11,579 nucleotides of DNA, taken from Candidatus Krumholzibacteriia bacterium (GTDB lineage Bacteria; Krumholzibacteriota; Krumholzibacteriia; LZORAL124-64-63). Location of the stretch: assembly GCA_016744275.1 (NCBI GenBank), contig JADGEP010000072.1, positions 1 to 11,579 of the forward strand, read 5' to 3'. This document shows, piece after piece, positions 1 to 7,079 of this stretch. The notes below the pieces were generated by a model, which did not search any database, was not told the origin of the DNA, and worked only from the letters and a program-made list of their open reading frames with translations. A program made the translations under genes and the position numbers. Within the stretch, counting starts at the first letter, position 1. Each line of letters opens with the position of its first letter.

Positions 1-1154
1 GTGTTGATGCCTGGGTTCACCTGAGCACTGCTGCTGCTCGAGCGCTTGCGATCGCCGCAGGGAGAGGCCGCGCCCACAGCAATGACCCGGTTGTAAATGG
101 CCGGATAGCTGATAGTGCTGGCGTTCTCGTTGCCCGTGGCTGCCAACAGGGTCACGCCCTGGTTGTAGGCGTAGGTGAGCGCGGCGTTGGTCGAAGGAAT
201 CGAGGTGGTGGCCGCGCCAAAACTCATGCTGGCGATGTGGGCACCGTTGTCGGCCGCGAAGTAGAGAGCATTGTCGATGGCCGAGAAGAACAGGCTTCCG
301 GCCGAGTTGGATACCTTGAGTGGCATGATTTTGCTGGCGCCTGAAACGCCCGCAACGCCGAGGGCATTGTTGGCTGTTGCGGCGGCCACACCGGCACAAG
401 CGGTGCCATGGCCGGGATCACTGCTATCGTCGGTGGGGTTGTTGTCGCTGTCACCAAAATCGTATCCGGCCACTTGCACAAGGTCCGGGTGGCCGGCGTC
501 GACGCCGGAATCCAAAATTGCGATGACGACATTGGCGTCGCCATAACCGAGAGGGCTGTTCCAGGCCGCATGGGCGTTGGCATCAAAGCCGACGGTGCCG
601 ATGCCAGGGCCGCTGTGCGAACCACCGCTGCCCAGTTGCGAGGTGTTGTTGTGTCCCCAGTGTCCGCTGTGCAAGGGGTCATTGGGAATGGCCGCCGGAA
701 AAGCGATCCAATCCGGATGGGCCACCACGACGTTGGGGTCGCTGGTGAGGCGGCTGGCCACCGCTTCGATATCCGCGCCGTTGGCCACGTCAAAAATGAA
801 CCAACGGTTGGTGCCCAGGTCTGAAGCCATGGACTTGTTGGCCACCATGGGGTAGGCGGCGCGCAATCCGGTGACGGACATTTCTTTCATGGCCTGGTCC
901 AACGAGGCGATGCCGGTTTCGGCGGCCGCACCCGCGGTTTTGTCACCGGGATTCGGCAGGCTCGCCCGCTCGTAGCCATTGACCGTCAACTGAACCATCA
1001 GGTGGTCCGTCGCCCACTGCTGGACTTCGGGCGCCGATTGCACCGGGCCATTTTGCACCGGGGCAAATGGTCGTTGGGCAACCTCGGCCGCGACGCCGGT
1101 GCCAACCATCAGGGTCAACGACACAGCGATGAGAACAGCGAATAAATTCCGCAT
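1..1154 (-). CDS. Exported subtilisin-like (S8) serine protease, C-terminus cut off by window edge
   Basis: The visible 384 residues begin with a hydrophobic signal peptide (about 1-23, probable cleavage after V-A-A). A prodomain-like region follows (about 45-155), ending in a segment resembling the end of a subtilase propeptide (DPNVVVAHPDWIAFP). The catalytic domain then starts. The catalytic Asp is D215 in ILDSGVDAGHPD, the catalytic His is H249 in GHGTACAG, and the oxyanion-hole Asn is N342 in ATGNENAS. The catalytic Ser (GTS motif) would lie beyond the left edge, so activity cannot be confirmed. The last visible stretch (PCGDRKRSSSSS, about 365-376) is a polar, Ser-rich insertion where many subtilases go straight on to a S-N-x-G segment. 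The start at 1154 is supported by GAGAGG five bases upstream (1165-1160). The role is inferred from the family: hydrolysis of peptide bonds outside the cytoplasm. The substrate is unknown. It lies 104 bp downstream of the lipoprotein gene on the same strand and may have its own promoter. Confidence 0.93.
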   Translation of the reverse strand, partial: MRNLFAVLIAVSLTLMVGTGVAAEVAQRPFAPVQNGPVQSAPEVQQWATDHLMVQLTVNGYERASLPNPGDKTAGAAAETGIASLDQAMKEMSVTGLRAAYPMVANKSMASDLGTNRWFIFDVANGADIEAVASRLTSDPNVVVAHPDWIAFPAAIPNDPLHSGHWGHNNTSQLGSGGSHSGPGIGTVGFDANAHAAWNSPLGYGDANVVIAILDSGVDAGHPDLVQVAGYDFGDSDNNPTDDSSDPGHGTACAGVAAATANNALGVAGVSGASKIMPLKVSNSAGSLFFSAIDNALYFAADNGAHIASMSFGAATTSIPSTNAALTYAYNQGVTLLAATGNENASTISYPAIYNRVIAVGAASPCGDRKRSSSSSAQVNPGIN

Positions 1155-1202
1155 TTTGACCTCTCGGGGACAGAAATCGAACAGATGATTGGTTAAGAGA
1201 TA

Positions 1203-1226
1203 GTGATTTTAGTTGAAAATGATCAC
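1203..1226 (-). promoter_or_regulatory. Candidate promoter/operator for the S8 protease gene
   Basis: On the minus strand TAAAAT (1211-1206) matches five of six bases of a sigma-70 -10 box and would leave a leader of about 45 bases before the ATG at 1154. No good -35 box lies at 16-18 bases. The box sits inside an imperfect inverted repeat with arms GTGAT (1203-1207) and ATCAC (1222-1226) and inner TTTT/AAAA tracts, which could be an operator or a weak AT-rich hairpin. This 104-bp gap is clearly richer in A+T than its flanks, as expected of a control region. Confidence 0.3.
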
Positions 1227-1232
1227 AGAAGG

Positions 1233-1244
1233 GTCACGCGTGAC
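1233..1244. repeat. Perfect 12-bp palindrome between lipoprotein and protease genes
   Basis: GTCACGCGTGAC is its own reverse complement. It lies 15 bp past the lipoprotein stop codon and just upstream of the candidate protease promoter. It could be a dyad binding site for a regulator. It has no loop, so it is a poor RNA hairpin. A chance occurrence in GC-rich DNA cannot be excluded. Confidence 0.3.
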
Positions 1245-1258
1245 GTCGAAAAACCGGC

Positions 1259-2533
1259 TCATTCCACCAGTTGAAACCACGATTCCCGCTGCATCAGCCC
1301 CAGCACCTCACCCGTCTCCGACAGGGCATGAACACGCCAGAAATGCCTACCATCGGGCATTTCGCCTGTTATTGGCCCTCTAAAGTAACTCTCGGTCACT
1401 TCAGCGAATTCTGTGCCATCAATGGACAGGACGTAGCGGGTGGCGCCAGTGACTGGCGTCCAGAGGAATTCCAGGCGATTGAGACCGCGGCTAAAGACCA
1501 ACAGACCGGCTTCTGCAGGAGAAATTTCCCCCAGCACCAAGAGATCTGGCACCGTCTGGTTTTGGCCAGCTGCGAGTGTGACGGTCGCCTCGGCCTGCCC
1601 CGGAAAATAGACGCCGTCGCCTCGTTGGAAGCCGGGATGTATGGCGTAGGTGCCGGGCGGCAGATCGGAGAAAGTGTAGCGTCCTTGGACATCGGTGATG
1701 GCGACCTGGCCGGGAATGCCAACGCCGCTTTTGTTCGCGGTTGCTCCACCCAACCCAACCCGAACCTGGTCTGCGGTCCGGCCGTCACGCCGAACCACTC
1801 CCGTGATGGTGGCGCTGTCGGATTCGGCCAAGGCAGTCAGTGAAATCTCCACGCCGGTGACATCCAGATTGTTGTCGCCGTTGGCGCGTTCATAAGTCCA
1901 GGTGCGCGGGCGGTAGCCTTCTTTGCTGAGAAACAAGAGGTCCAGTTGGGTCAGGTTGCCGGTCACCGGATGGACCGCCACCGCAATTTCATGGACGGCA
2001 AAAGTGCCGTCGGCTGTGGTGACATCATCGCCCGGATCGTTCTCGTCATTGAAGGCCGTCAGCCAGGGGGTGGTGCCGATGAAAACCTGTTCCAGGGGTC
2101 CGCCAGTGGCGCTGTCAATAACGCGGCCGGCAATGCGGGGCAGGCCATCGGTGGGAGGGGCTGGTCGCATGGTGATTCGTCGGGGGTGGGTCCAGAAGGG
2201 CGGGGGTGAAGTCTTTATCCAACCCGCGTTGGATGTATCGTACGCGGTCTGATCGTGCATCTGCCATTGCAAGGTGCCAAAGGCCAAGTAGTAATGCTCG
2301 GGCGACGGCATGGTGCCAAAATCGATCTTTCCCTCGGCGTCGGTACGGTAGGGGCCCGCCGCCACGGTGTTGGTGCGGCGGTCCATGGCGATGAATTTCA
2401 CTCCGGCTATCGGCGCGTTGGTGCTCAGTTCGGTGACGACGATGCGCGCGGTCAACGGTTCGGGATCCACCGGGTCATTCTCGCATCCGGCCGCGGCGAC
2501 CATCAGAACGAGGATGAACCCACGCCATTTCAT
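1259..2533 (-). CDS. Multi-domain surface lipoprotein with carboxypeptidase-regulatory-like (Ig-fold) repeats
   Basis: This is a 424-residue predicted lipoprotein. The N-terminus MKWRGFILVLMVAAAGCEND carries a signal peptide ending in a lipobox-like A-A-G-C, so C17 is the likely lipidated residue; next comes a short acidic, Pro-rich linker. The body is beta-sandwich-like. A first domain spans about 28-110 (TDAEGKIDFG turn). A second spans about 133-215, with the hallmark IAGRVIDSATGGPL and TADGTFAVHEI of CarboxypepD_reg/DUF4480-type domains. A third spans about 243-335 (ITGVVRRDGRTA, then DVQGRYTFSDLPPGTYAI). A C-terminal fibronectin-III-like domain spans about 345-424 (LEFLWTPVTGATRYVLSIDG). 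No catalytic motif is seen, so the role is probably structural or binding at the cell surface; this is inferred. The start is supported by GGAGG seven bases upstream (2545-2541). Its ATG overlaps the stop of the upstream redoxin gene (ATGA), implying translational coupling. Confidence 0.88.
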   Translation of the reverse strand: MKWRGFILVLMVAAAGCENDPVDPEPLTARIVVTELSTNAPIAGVKFIAMDRRTNTVAAGPYRTDAEGKIDFGTMPSPEHYYLAFGTLQWQMHDQTAYDTSNAGWIKTSPPPFWTHPRRITMRPAPPTDGLPRIAGRVIDSATGGPLEQVFIGTTPWLTAFNDENDPGDDVTTADGTFAVHEIAVAVHPVTGNLTQLDLLFLSKEGYRPRTWTYERANGDNNLDVTGVEISLTALAESDSATITGVVRRDGRTADQVRVGLGGATANKSGVGIPGQVAITDVQGRYTFSDLPPGTYAIHPGFQRGDGVYFPGQAEATVTLAAGQNQTVPDLLVLGEISPAEAGLLVFSRGLNRLEFLWTPVTGATRYVLSIDGTEFAEVTESYFRGPITGEMPDGRHFWRVHALSETGEVLGLMQRESWFQLVE

Positions 2534-3090
2534 TCAGCAGCCTCCAGGAGCAAGGTTTTCAAGGCTTGGTAGTTCGCGTCCGTGGCCAGGTTGTTGCTGG
2601 TGAGGTTGAAGGCAGCAATCCGGCGGTTGGCTTCATCCAGGATGATGACATCCCGGTAGTTGACGTCCCAGGGCACCCAGGCCAAAGCCGTGGTGGTTTC
2701 CTGCAGCCAGGGAATATCGCGCCCTTCGCAGTTCAGATCGTTGTCCCGTTCCTGACCCACCTGGTTGATTCCCAGAATATGAATGTCCGGATCGACGGGC
2801 ATCGCGTCAAATTCCGCTTGCAGTTGATTGAGGTAGCCAAACTGGCTACGGCAGTAGCTTCAGGTGGCGTGGCCAAAATACCAGGCCGAAACTTTTTGCA
2901 GGTGTTGGCGCGGAGAAACGCCCGTGCCCAAGGTCGCGGAGGTGGCATTGACATCGGTGATGGTGAAATCGGGGACAACCTCGCCCAGGACAATTTCCTG
3001 TTTCGGCGCGTTGGTATTGTCATCTGAACAACCGAGTACGCTGCCAATGAGGAGGGCGCAAATCGGCAATAAAATGCGAAGACGAAACAT
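2530..3090 (-). CDS. Predicted selenoprotein: redoxin/thioredoxin-like lipoprotein with a UxxC active site
   Basis: This is a single 186-residue protein if the in-frame TGA at 2862-2860 is read as selenocysteine (residue 77). The signal peptide ends in a lipobox (V-L-G-C, C21 lipidated), so the protein is probably tethered to the membrane outside the cytoplasm. A linker and the redoxin entry strand follow (GEVVPDFTITDVN, about 36-48). The active-site region reads SAWYFGHAT, then U77, then SYC with C80, then RSQFGYLNQLQAEF. Redoxins and TlpA-like proteins have CxxC here after a W-x-F/G strand, so TGA replaces exactly the attacking cysteine. After it come HILGINQVGQE (about 104-114), GRDIPWLQ, and a strand resembling the conserved end of the fold (YRDVIILDEANRRIAAFNL). 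The reading frame is intact on both sides of the TGA. Family role: thiol-disulfide exchange or peroxide reduction; the exact substrate is unknown. The start at 3090 has GGAAAGG upstream (3104-3098). The stop overlaps the start of the next lipoprotein gene. Alternatives are a TGC/TGT-to-TGA sequencing error or a nonsense mutation; the hairpin after the TGA argues against both. Confidence 0.8.
2833..2849 (-). promoter_or_regulatory. Putative bacterial SECIS hairpin downstream of the in-frame UGA
   Basis: Reading the minus strand, GTAGCC (2849-2844) pairs perfectly with GGCTAC (2838-2833) around the 5-base loop AGTTT (2843-2839). Two further pairs (G-C and T-A) can form below a 2x2 internal loop. 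The stem starts 11 bases after the UGA, and the loop G is at +18. Known bacterial SECIS elements lie in the coding region just after the UGA, with a short apical loop carrying a G in one of its first two positions, about 16-37 bases from the UGA. This hairpin meets all three. It would recruit SelB with Sec-tRNA. No sel genes are in the window. Confidence 0.7.
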
Positions 3091-3153
3091 GGCAAAACCT
3101 TTCCTGTGAGTGAGACCCCAGCAGACTATCACGAAAGCGCCCGGAGGGGTCAG

Positions 3154-3182
3154 TTGACTTGCCGGCGCCCATCCGGCACACT
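3154..3182 (+). promoter_or_regulatory. Candidate addB promoter with inverted repeat in the spacer
   Basis: TTGACT (3154-3159, five of six to the -35 consensus) is followed after 17 bp by CACACT (3177-3182, a poor -10 box). The spacer holds a perfect inverted repeat, TGCCGG (3160-3165) and CCGGCA (3173-3178), separated by 7 bp, placed where a repressor would block RNA polymerase. The 115-bp region 3091-3205 must also hold the control region of the divergent redoxin operon, for which I see no convincing promoter boxes. Confidence 0.3.
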
Positions 3183-3205
3183 GCTCTTTTACGCCACTAT
3201 TAGTC

Positions 3206-6200
3206 ATGTTTCAAGTGGGTTGTCGCCAAATGCCAGCACCGTTGCTCAAGCGCATGTCGTTTCAGGAAAACACCTTGCAGGTTCTGGCGGGCGAGCTGTT
3301 GTCGGCTCTCTCGGGCGCCCCTCAAGGGGACCTCTCCGCGGCTCTGGTACTGCTGCCGAGTGCCCGCGCGTGCCGGTCTCTGGGCCACGCCCTACTGGAA
3401 ACCAGTGGGCGCGAAACCTTGCTGTTGCCGCGGATCCAGACGGTGGGTCAGTGGTCGGCTGAGATGGAGGCGGCCCTCGGCTTGGCCGTCGGTACGGCCC
3501 CCGATAGCCGCATCCGCCCCTTGGTATTGGCGCCTGCCCTGGCGAAGCTGGCGTGGCTGGCCGACAACCCCGAAAGCGCCCCTGGCCTGGCCCGTGAACT
3601 GATCGGGTTCTTCGACGAAGCCCGGTTGCACAACCAATCCGAACTGCTCTTGGACCCGGACCAACTGGACGACCTGCAGACCATGGTGGGTGCGGCCGAA
3701 GCGGACATCCTGATCCAGGACATGAGTCGTGTGCACGAGGCCTGGGCTCTGTATCGGGAGTTGGTGCCCCACGACGAAACCGATCGCCTGGTGGGGCTGG
3801 CCGCGGCTCTGAAAACGAGCCCGCCCCGCATGCTGAGTGCGCCGGAGTTGGTCATTGTCGCGGGCTTTGCGCGGGTCGATCCCACGCGGGCAGAGGTACT
3901 GAAAGCGCCACTGGACAGCGGTGCCGAAGGCCGTGTCTATGTGCCCGCAGCTGACGACCATTTGTCTCGGTTGTTTCTCGCCACCTGGGGCGCCGAACCG
4001 GGCCCGACCGATCCTTTGGCGCCGGGTCGAAAAGTCGAAGAACTGCTGGCCGGTAAAATAGAGGAGGCTCCGCCCGAAGCAGCCACCTTGCGCGCCCGCC
4101 TGGATTCCCTGATGGCGGTTGAAAATGCCGCGCTCCATCTGGCACCGGACGGGCCCCTGGAGCTGATCCCATGCGGAGGGGCCGAAGCGGAGAGCCGATT
4201 GATCGCCCACCGGGTGGCTGAGATCCAATCCGGCCCGGATGGCGCTTCGCACCGGGTGACCATCGCGGTGAATGATCCCCAACTGGCAGCCCGCATCGGG
4301 GCCCATTTGTGGGACGCCGGTATCGACGCGGACATGACCCACGGCGATCCGCTGTCAGCGCTTCCAGCCGGATTGTTGGCGCGCTTTCTCTTGCGCGCGG
4401 CCCTGACCGACCTGCGCATTGAACCGCTGCTAGAGGTGCTCACTCATCCTTATGTGAGGTTGCCGGCGAGCGACGGCCATCATGGCAAATGGACCCTGCG
4501 CCTGGAGCAAATGTACCGTCGGGATAAGGGCCCTCGTGGTGGCCTGGGAGCCTTGCACTGCCGCGCCGACGAGCGGGATGAAGCGGTGCTCAATCTCATC
4601 CAGCAGAGCCAGGCCGACGCCGGCGCGGGCATGGTGGACTTCGTGACCCTGATCGCCGACGCCTTCGCTCCCTTGCTGCCGTTCCGTGACGGCAAGGCGC
4701 GCCCCTGGGCAGAACTATTGGTGGCGCTGCGCGCGAGTTGGGATCTGCTGTCCGCGAAATATCCTCTCGGTGAATCAGATCGAGGTCGGCCCGACATTGG
4801 AAAACTGCACGAACTGCTGGCCGCCATGGAGCGCGACGCAGCCATTCTGCCCCCGGCCACCCTCGCCGAATTCAGCAGTGATCTGGGCCGCCTGATGAGT
4901 GACGAAAACGCCGCCGCCCACCGCAAGCCTCATTTGCCGGTGGTGATTTCGGGTCTGGTGGAAGCCCGGCTGGAGCGCTCCGATACGTTGATCCTGGCCG
5001 GATTGCGCGAAGGCATATTTCCAACCAAGAGCGCGCGTCCTCTGTTCCTGACCAGCGCCCTGCGTGAGCGGTTGGGCCTGCCTGGATGGCCAGCCGCACT
5101 TTCCCGTGACGCCGAGTTGTTTGCCCGGCTTCTGCATGGCGCACCCAAGGTGCTGTTGACCTGGTCCACCGAAGAGGCGGGCTCGCCGGCCTTGCCGTCG
5201 TCCTTTGTTTCGCGCCTGGAATTGGTGCTGCAGCCGGACCTGAAAACGGCCGAGTCGCAGGTGTGGCGTGTAGAACCGGCGCCATTGCCTCAGATTCTGT
5301 CTGCGGAGCAGGCCTTCGCCGCGGCGGACCGGGATGTGCGCGCCCTGGTGCCGATCCGGCCGTTGACACGACTGAGCTGGAGCGCGTTGCGGTCCTGGCG
5401 AGACTGCCCCTACCGCTATGTTTTGGAACGCGGTTTTGCCCTGCGCCGTGAAGAAGAAGTGCAGGAAGAATTCCGGGCCATGGACTATGGCACCTTGGTG
5501 CACGAAGCGCTGAAGGAGTGGCTGGATCCGCAAGGCGAAGGCTACGCGGCGTTGGTTGCCGGCGACCGGGAATTGGCCCATGCGGCCTTGGACGCAGCGG
5601 CTTTGGCCCAGTTCGAAAACGGCTTTGAGGAAATGCCCCAGCGGCGCTTGTGGTTCGAAAGTTTCCGGGGCGCGATCCCCGCTTTGGTGACGGTCGAATT
5701 GGCACGGTTCACAGATTGGCGCCCGGTGGCATTGGAACAGGAATTCGATTTGTCGCTGCCAAAAATGCGGGACTGGACCCAGGCTCAGGCCGCGGCCCTG
5801 GCCTGTGACGTGGATCTGCGGGAACTGCCCAAATATGCCCAATCCATCGTGCTGCGTGGCGCCGTTGACCGGGTGGATCTGCATCAGGACGGCACCGGTC
5901 ATGTGGGTGTGATCGATTACAAAACCGGCGCGATACCGTCGCGGGGCAAGGTGGCCGCCTTGGAAGAAATGCAGATCCTGCTGTACGCCGTGGCTGCTGA
6001 AATGGGAGCGGTGAAGTTGCCGGGCACCGCGCATCGGGTGCGCGAGGCGTTCTATTATGCGGTGAATTCCGAAATGCCGGGCGGACCGAAAAAGCCGCAT
6101 CTGGCCACCGAGGAAGAAGGCGGCCGCGAGTTGTTGGTGCAGGGGGCCGCCGCATTGATCGGACTGGCCGTGAGCGCGGCCGATCCCAAGGGTGCCTTCC

Positions 6201-6352
6201 CCGTATTGCCGCGCGAGATGGACGGGACGGCGCCCACCAACCTGCCCTGTGTGTATTGCGATTTTCGCGGCGTGTGCCGGGTTGAGGAGCTGCCGGTGCC
6301 GCCGGGCACCGAACGCAAGTTGGACAAACTCATCAATCGCAAGGACATGTGA
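3206..6352 (+). CDS. addB: AddB, nuclease subunit of the AddAB double-strand-break repair helicase-nuclease
   Basis: This 1048-residue protein has the layout of alphaproteobacterial-type AddB. The N-terminal half is a degenerate helicase fold: the segment ALVLLPSARACRSLGHALLE stands where Firmicutes AddB carries a Walker A loop, and no GxGKT motif is present. The C-terminal RecB-like PD-(D/E)XK nuclease contains H766 in GTLVHEAL, D888 in VDRVD, and D904 and K906 in the DYKTG catalytic core. Iron-sulfur cluster cysteines are C734 (CPYRY) and C1015, C1018 and C1024 (C-x2-C-x5-C), the spacing typical of AddB. With AddA it resects double-strand ends in the cytoplasm and loads RecA. The start is uncertain: ATG codons at 3206, 3230 and 3254 are all in frame and none has a strong ribosome site. 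Family alignment makes 3254 (MSFQENTLQVLAGELL) quite possible. It is followed with a 1-base overlap by a membrane protease gene. addA lies about 2.15 kb downstream. Confidence 0.88.
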   Translation: MFQVGCRQMPAPLLKRMSFQENTLQVLAGELLSALSGAPQGDLSAALVLLPSARACRSLGHALLETSGRETLLLPRIQTVGQWSAEMEAALGLAVGTAPDSRIRPLVLAPALAKLAWLADNPESAPGLARELIGFFDEARLHNQSELLLDPDQLDDLQTMVGAAEADILIQDMSRVHEAWALYRELVPHDETDRLVGLAAALKTSPPRMLSAPELVIVAGFARVDPTRAEVLKAPLDSGAEGRVYVPAADDHLSRLFLATWGAEPGPTDPLAPGRKVEELLAGKIEEAPPEAATLRARLDSLMAVENAALHLAPDGPLELIPCGGAEAESRLIAHRVAEIQSGPDGASHRVTIAVNDPQLAARIGAHLWDAGIDADMTHGDPLSALPAGLLARFLLRAALTDLRIEPLLEVLTHPYVRLPASDGHHGKWTLRLEQMYRRDKGPRGGLGALHCRADERDEAVLNLIQQSQADAGAGMVDFVTLIADAFAPLLPFRDGKARPWAELLVALRASWDLLSAKYPLGESDRGRPDIGKLHELLAAMERDAAILPPATLAEFSSDLGRLMSDENAAAHRKPHLPVVISGLVEARLERSDTLILAGLREGIFPTKSARPLFLTSALRERLGLPGWPAALSRDAELFARLLHGAPKVLLTWSTEEAGSPALPSSFVSRLELVLQPDLKTAESQVWRVEPAPLPQILSAEQAFAAADRDVRALVPIRPLTRLSWSALRSWRDCPYRYVLERGFALRREEEVQEEFRAMDYGTLVHEALKEWLDPQGEGYAALVAGDRELAHAALDAAALAQFENGFEEMPQRRLWFESFRGAIPALVTVELARFTDWRPVALEQEFDLSLPKMRDWTQAQAAALACDVDLRELPKYAQSIVLRGAVDRVDLHQDGTGHVGVIDYKTGAIPSRGKVAALEEMQILLYAVAAEMGAVKLPGTAHRVREAFYYAVNSEMPGGPKKPHLATEEEGGRELLVQGAAALIGLAVSAADPKGAFPVLPREMDGTAPTNLPCVYCDFRGVCRVEELPVPPGTERKLDKLINRKDM

Positions 6353-6960
6353 TGCGCTTGTTTCTTGGGCTGATTCCCTACCTGGCCATGCTGATCGGGC
6401 TGCATGTATTGGGCAGTGCCTGGATCTCATTTCTGATTTACCACGGGTTGGTGATGGTGGCTGTCTGGCGCGACGCCGACTTGCAGGGCGAACTCTTGCG
6501 AGGCTGGAATAGCCTGGTGGGTTTAGGGGCGATTGGATTTGGCATCGGCGGTGGCGTGCTGATTTATGTCTTGGCGCCTTTCGCTGGCATCGACGCGGCG
6601 TTGATCAATCCGGCTATCGCAAAACTGGGCCTCACGGGCACCGGATGGTTGCTGTTCGTGATCTACCACACCTTTGCCAATCCCTGGTTCGAAGAAATCC
6701 TGTGGCGCGGGAAACTGCGCAGTGATTCTCCTTGGCCGGTTTGGAGCGATGCTCTTTTTGCCGGCTACCACGTGCTGGTCTTGATGCTTTTTCTGGAATG
6801 GCTCTGGGTCGTCTTGGCCTTTGTGATTCTGATTGCTGCTGGCTGGCTCTGGCGCCAATTGCGCCGCCGGTTTGATGGCTTGTTGGTGCCGGTGATGTCG
6901 CATCTGGCGGCTGATGGCAGCATCATGTTTGTCGTCTACATGTTGAGTTTGCAGAAATAA
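6352..6960 (+). CDS. CPBP-family (CAAX/Abi) intramembrane metalloprotease
   Basis: This 202-residue, very hydrophobic protein has about six predicted membrane segments (roughly 3-23, 25-40, 51-76, 93-112, 143-168 and 180-199). All three family signatures are present: E114 and E115 with R119 in NPWFEEILWRGKL (EExxxR), F136 to H140 in FAGYH (FxxxH), and H184 with D188 in SHLAAD (HxxxN/D). These form the metal site of CAAX-prenyl-protease-like and bacteriocin-processing enzymes. The substrate here is unknown. The start at 6352 overlaps the addB stop by one base (TGATG) and has AAGGA six bases upstream (6341-6345). A GTG three bases earlier is also possible. The tight junction implies co-transcription and coupling with addB, though no functional link between this family and AddAB is established. 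Confidence 0.85.
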   Translation: MRLFLGLIPYLAMLIGLHVLGSAWISFLIYHGLVMVAVWRDADLQGELLRGWNSLVGLGAIGFGIGGGVLIYVLAPFAGIDAALINPAIAKLGLTGTGWLLFVIYHTFANPWFEEILWRGKLRSDSPWPVWSDALFAGYHVLVLMLFLEWLWVVLAFVILIAAGWLWRQLRRRFDGLLVPVMSHLAADGSIMFVVYMLSLQK

Positions 6961-6961
6961 G

Positions 6962-6988
6962 GGAACTGTGGCGATGCCGAGCCGTTCC
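6962..6988 (+). terminator. Weak hairpin after the CPBP protease gene
   Basis: GGAAC (6962-6966) pairs with GTTCC (6984-6988), and GGC (6970-6972) pairs with GCC (6981-6983), with a 3-base bulge. It starts directly after the stop codon but has no T-run, so it is at best a weak terminator or an RNA-stabilising structure. Confidence 0.25.
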
Positions 6989-6990
6989 TA

Positions 6991-7019
6991 TTGACTGGAG
7001 GTTGTCATTGAGGGACTAT
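6991..7019 (+). promoter_or_regulatory. Candidate promoter for the outer-membrane protein gene
   Basis: TTGACT (6991-6996) matches five of six bases of a -35 box. After 17 bp, GACTAT (7014-7019) is a weak -10 match. It lies in the 119-bp gap before the outer-membrane gene, which suggests that gene can be transcribed separately from addB and the protease gene. The same TTGACT hexamer serves in the candidate addB promoter. Confidence 0.25.
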
Positions 7020-7079
7020 CTCTTCACCTATGATCCACTTATTTGAATACCATACCCCTGGATCGTGAGCTGATTTGCT

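Noticed and set aside
224..855. Several ORFs of 90-190 residues on both strands in the first kilobase
   Set aside because: The S8 protease frame, open from 1154 to the edge with its Asp and His motifs, explains this region.
2530..2802. Separate 90-residue gene on the minus strand starting at 2802
   Set aside because: It is in frame with the upstream redoxin fragment across the TGA, begins in the middle of the thioredoxin fold, and has no convincing ribosome site; it is the C-terminal half of the selenoprotein.
2860..2862. Nonsense mutation making the redoxin a pseudogene
   Set aside because: There is no other lesion in the frame, the TGA falls precisely on the catalytic Cys position, a SECIS-like hairpin follows, and the stop still overlaps the next gene neatly. 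A sequencing error cannot be fully excluded.
2860..3207. 115-residue minus-strand ORF starting at 3207 and ending at the TGA
   Set aside because: The real start is the ATG at 3090 with a ribosome site and signal peptide; the upstream extension has no such features, and the TGA is better read as selenocysteine than as a stop.
3392..4342. 316-residue ORF antisense to the N-terminal part of addB
   Set aside because: It is a shadow of a GC-rich coding region with no recognisable domain and no ribosome site.
4775..6430. 551-residue ORF antisense to addB
   Set aside because: It is composition-driven: the sense strand encodes conserved AddB nuclease motifs over the same bases, and the antisense product is low-complexity, rich in His/Gln/Arg/Gly, with no domain.
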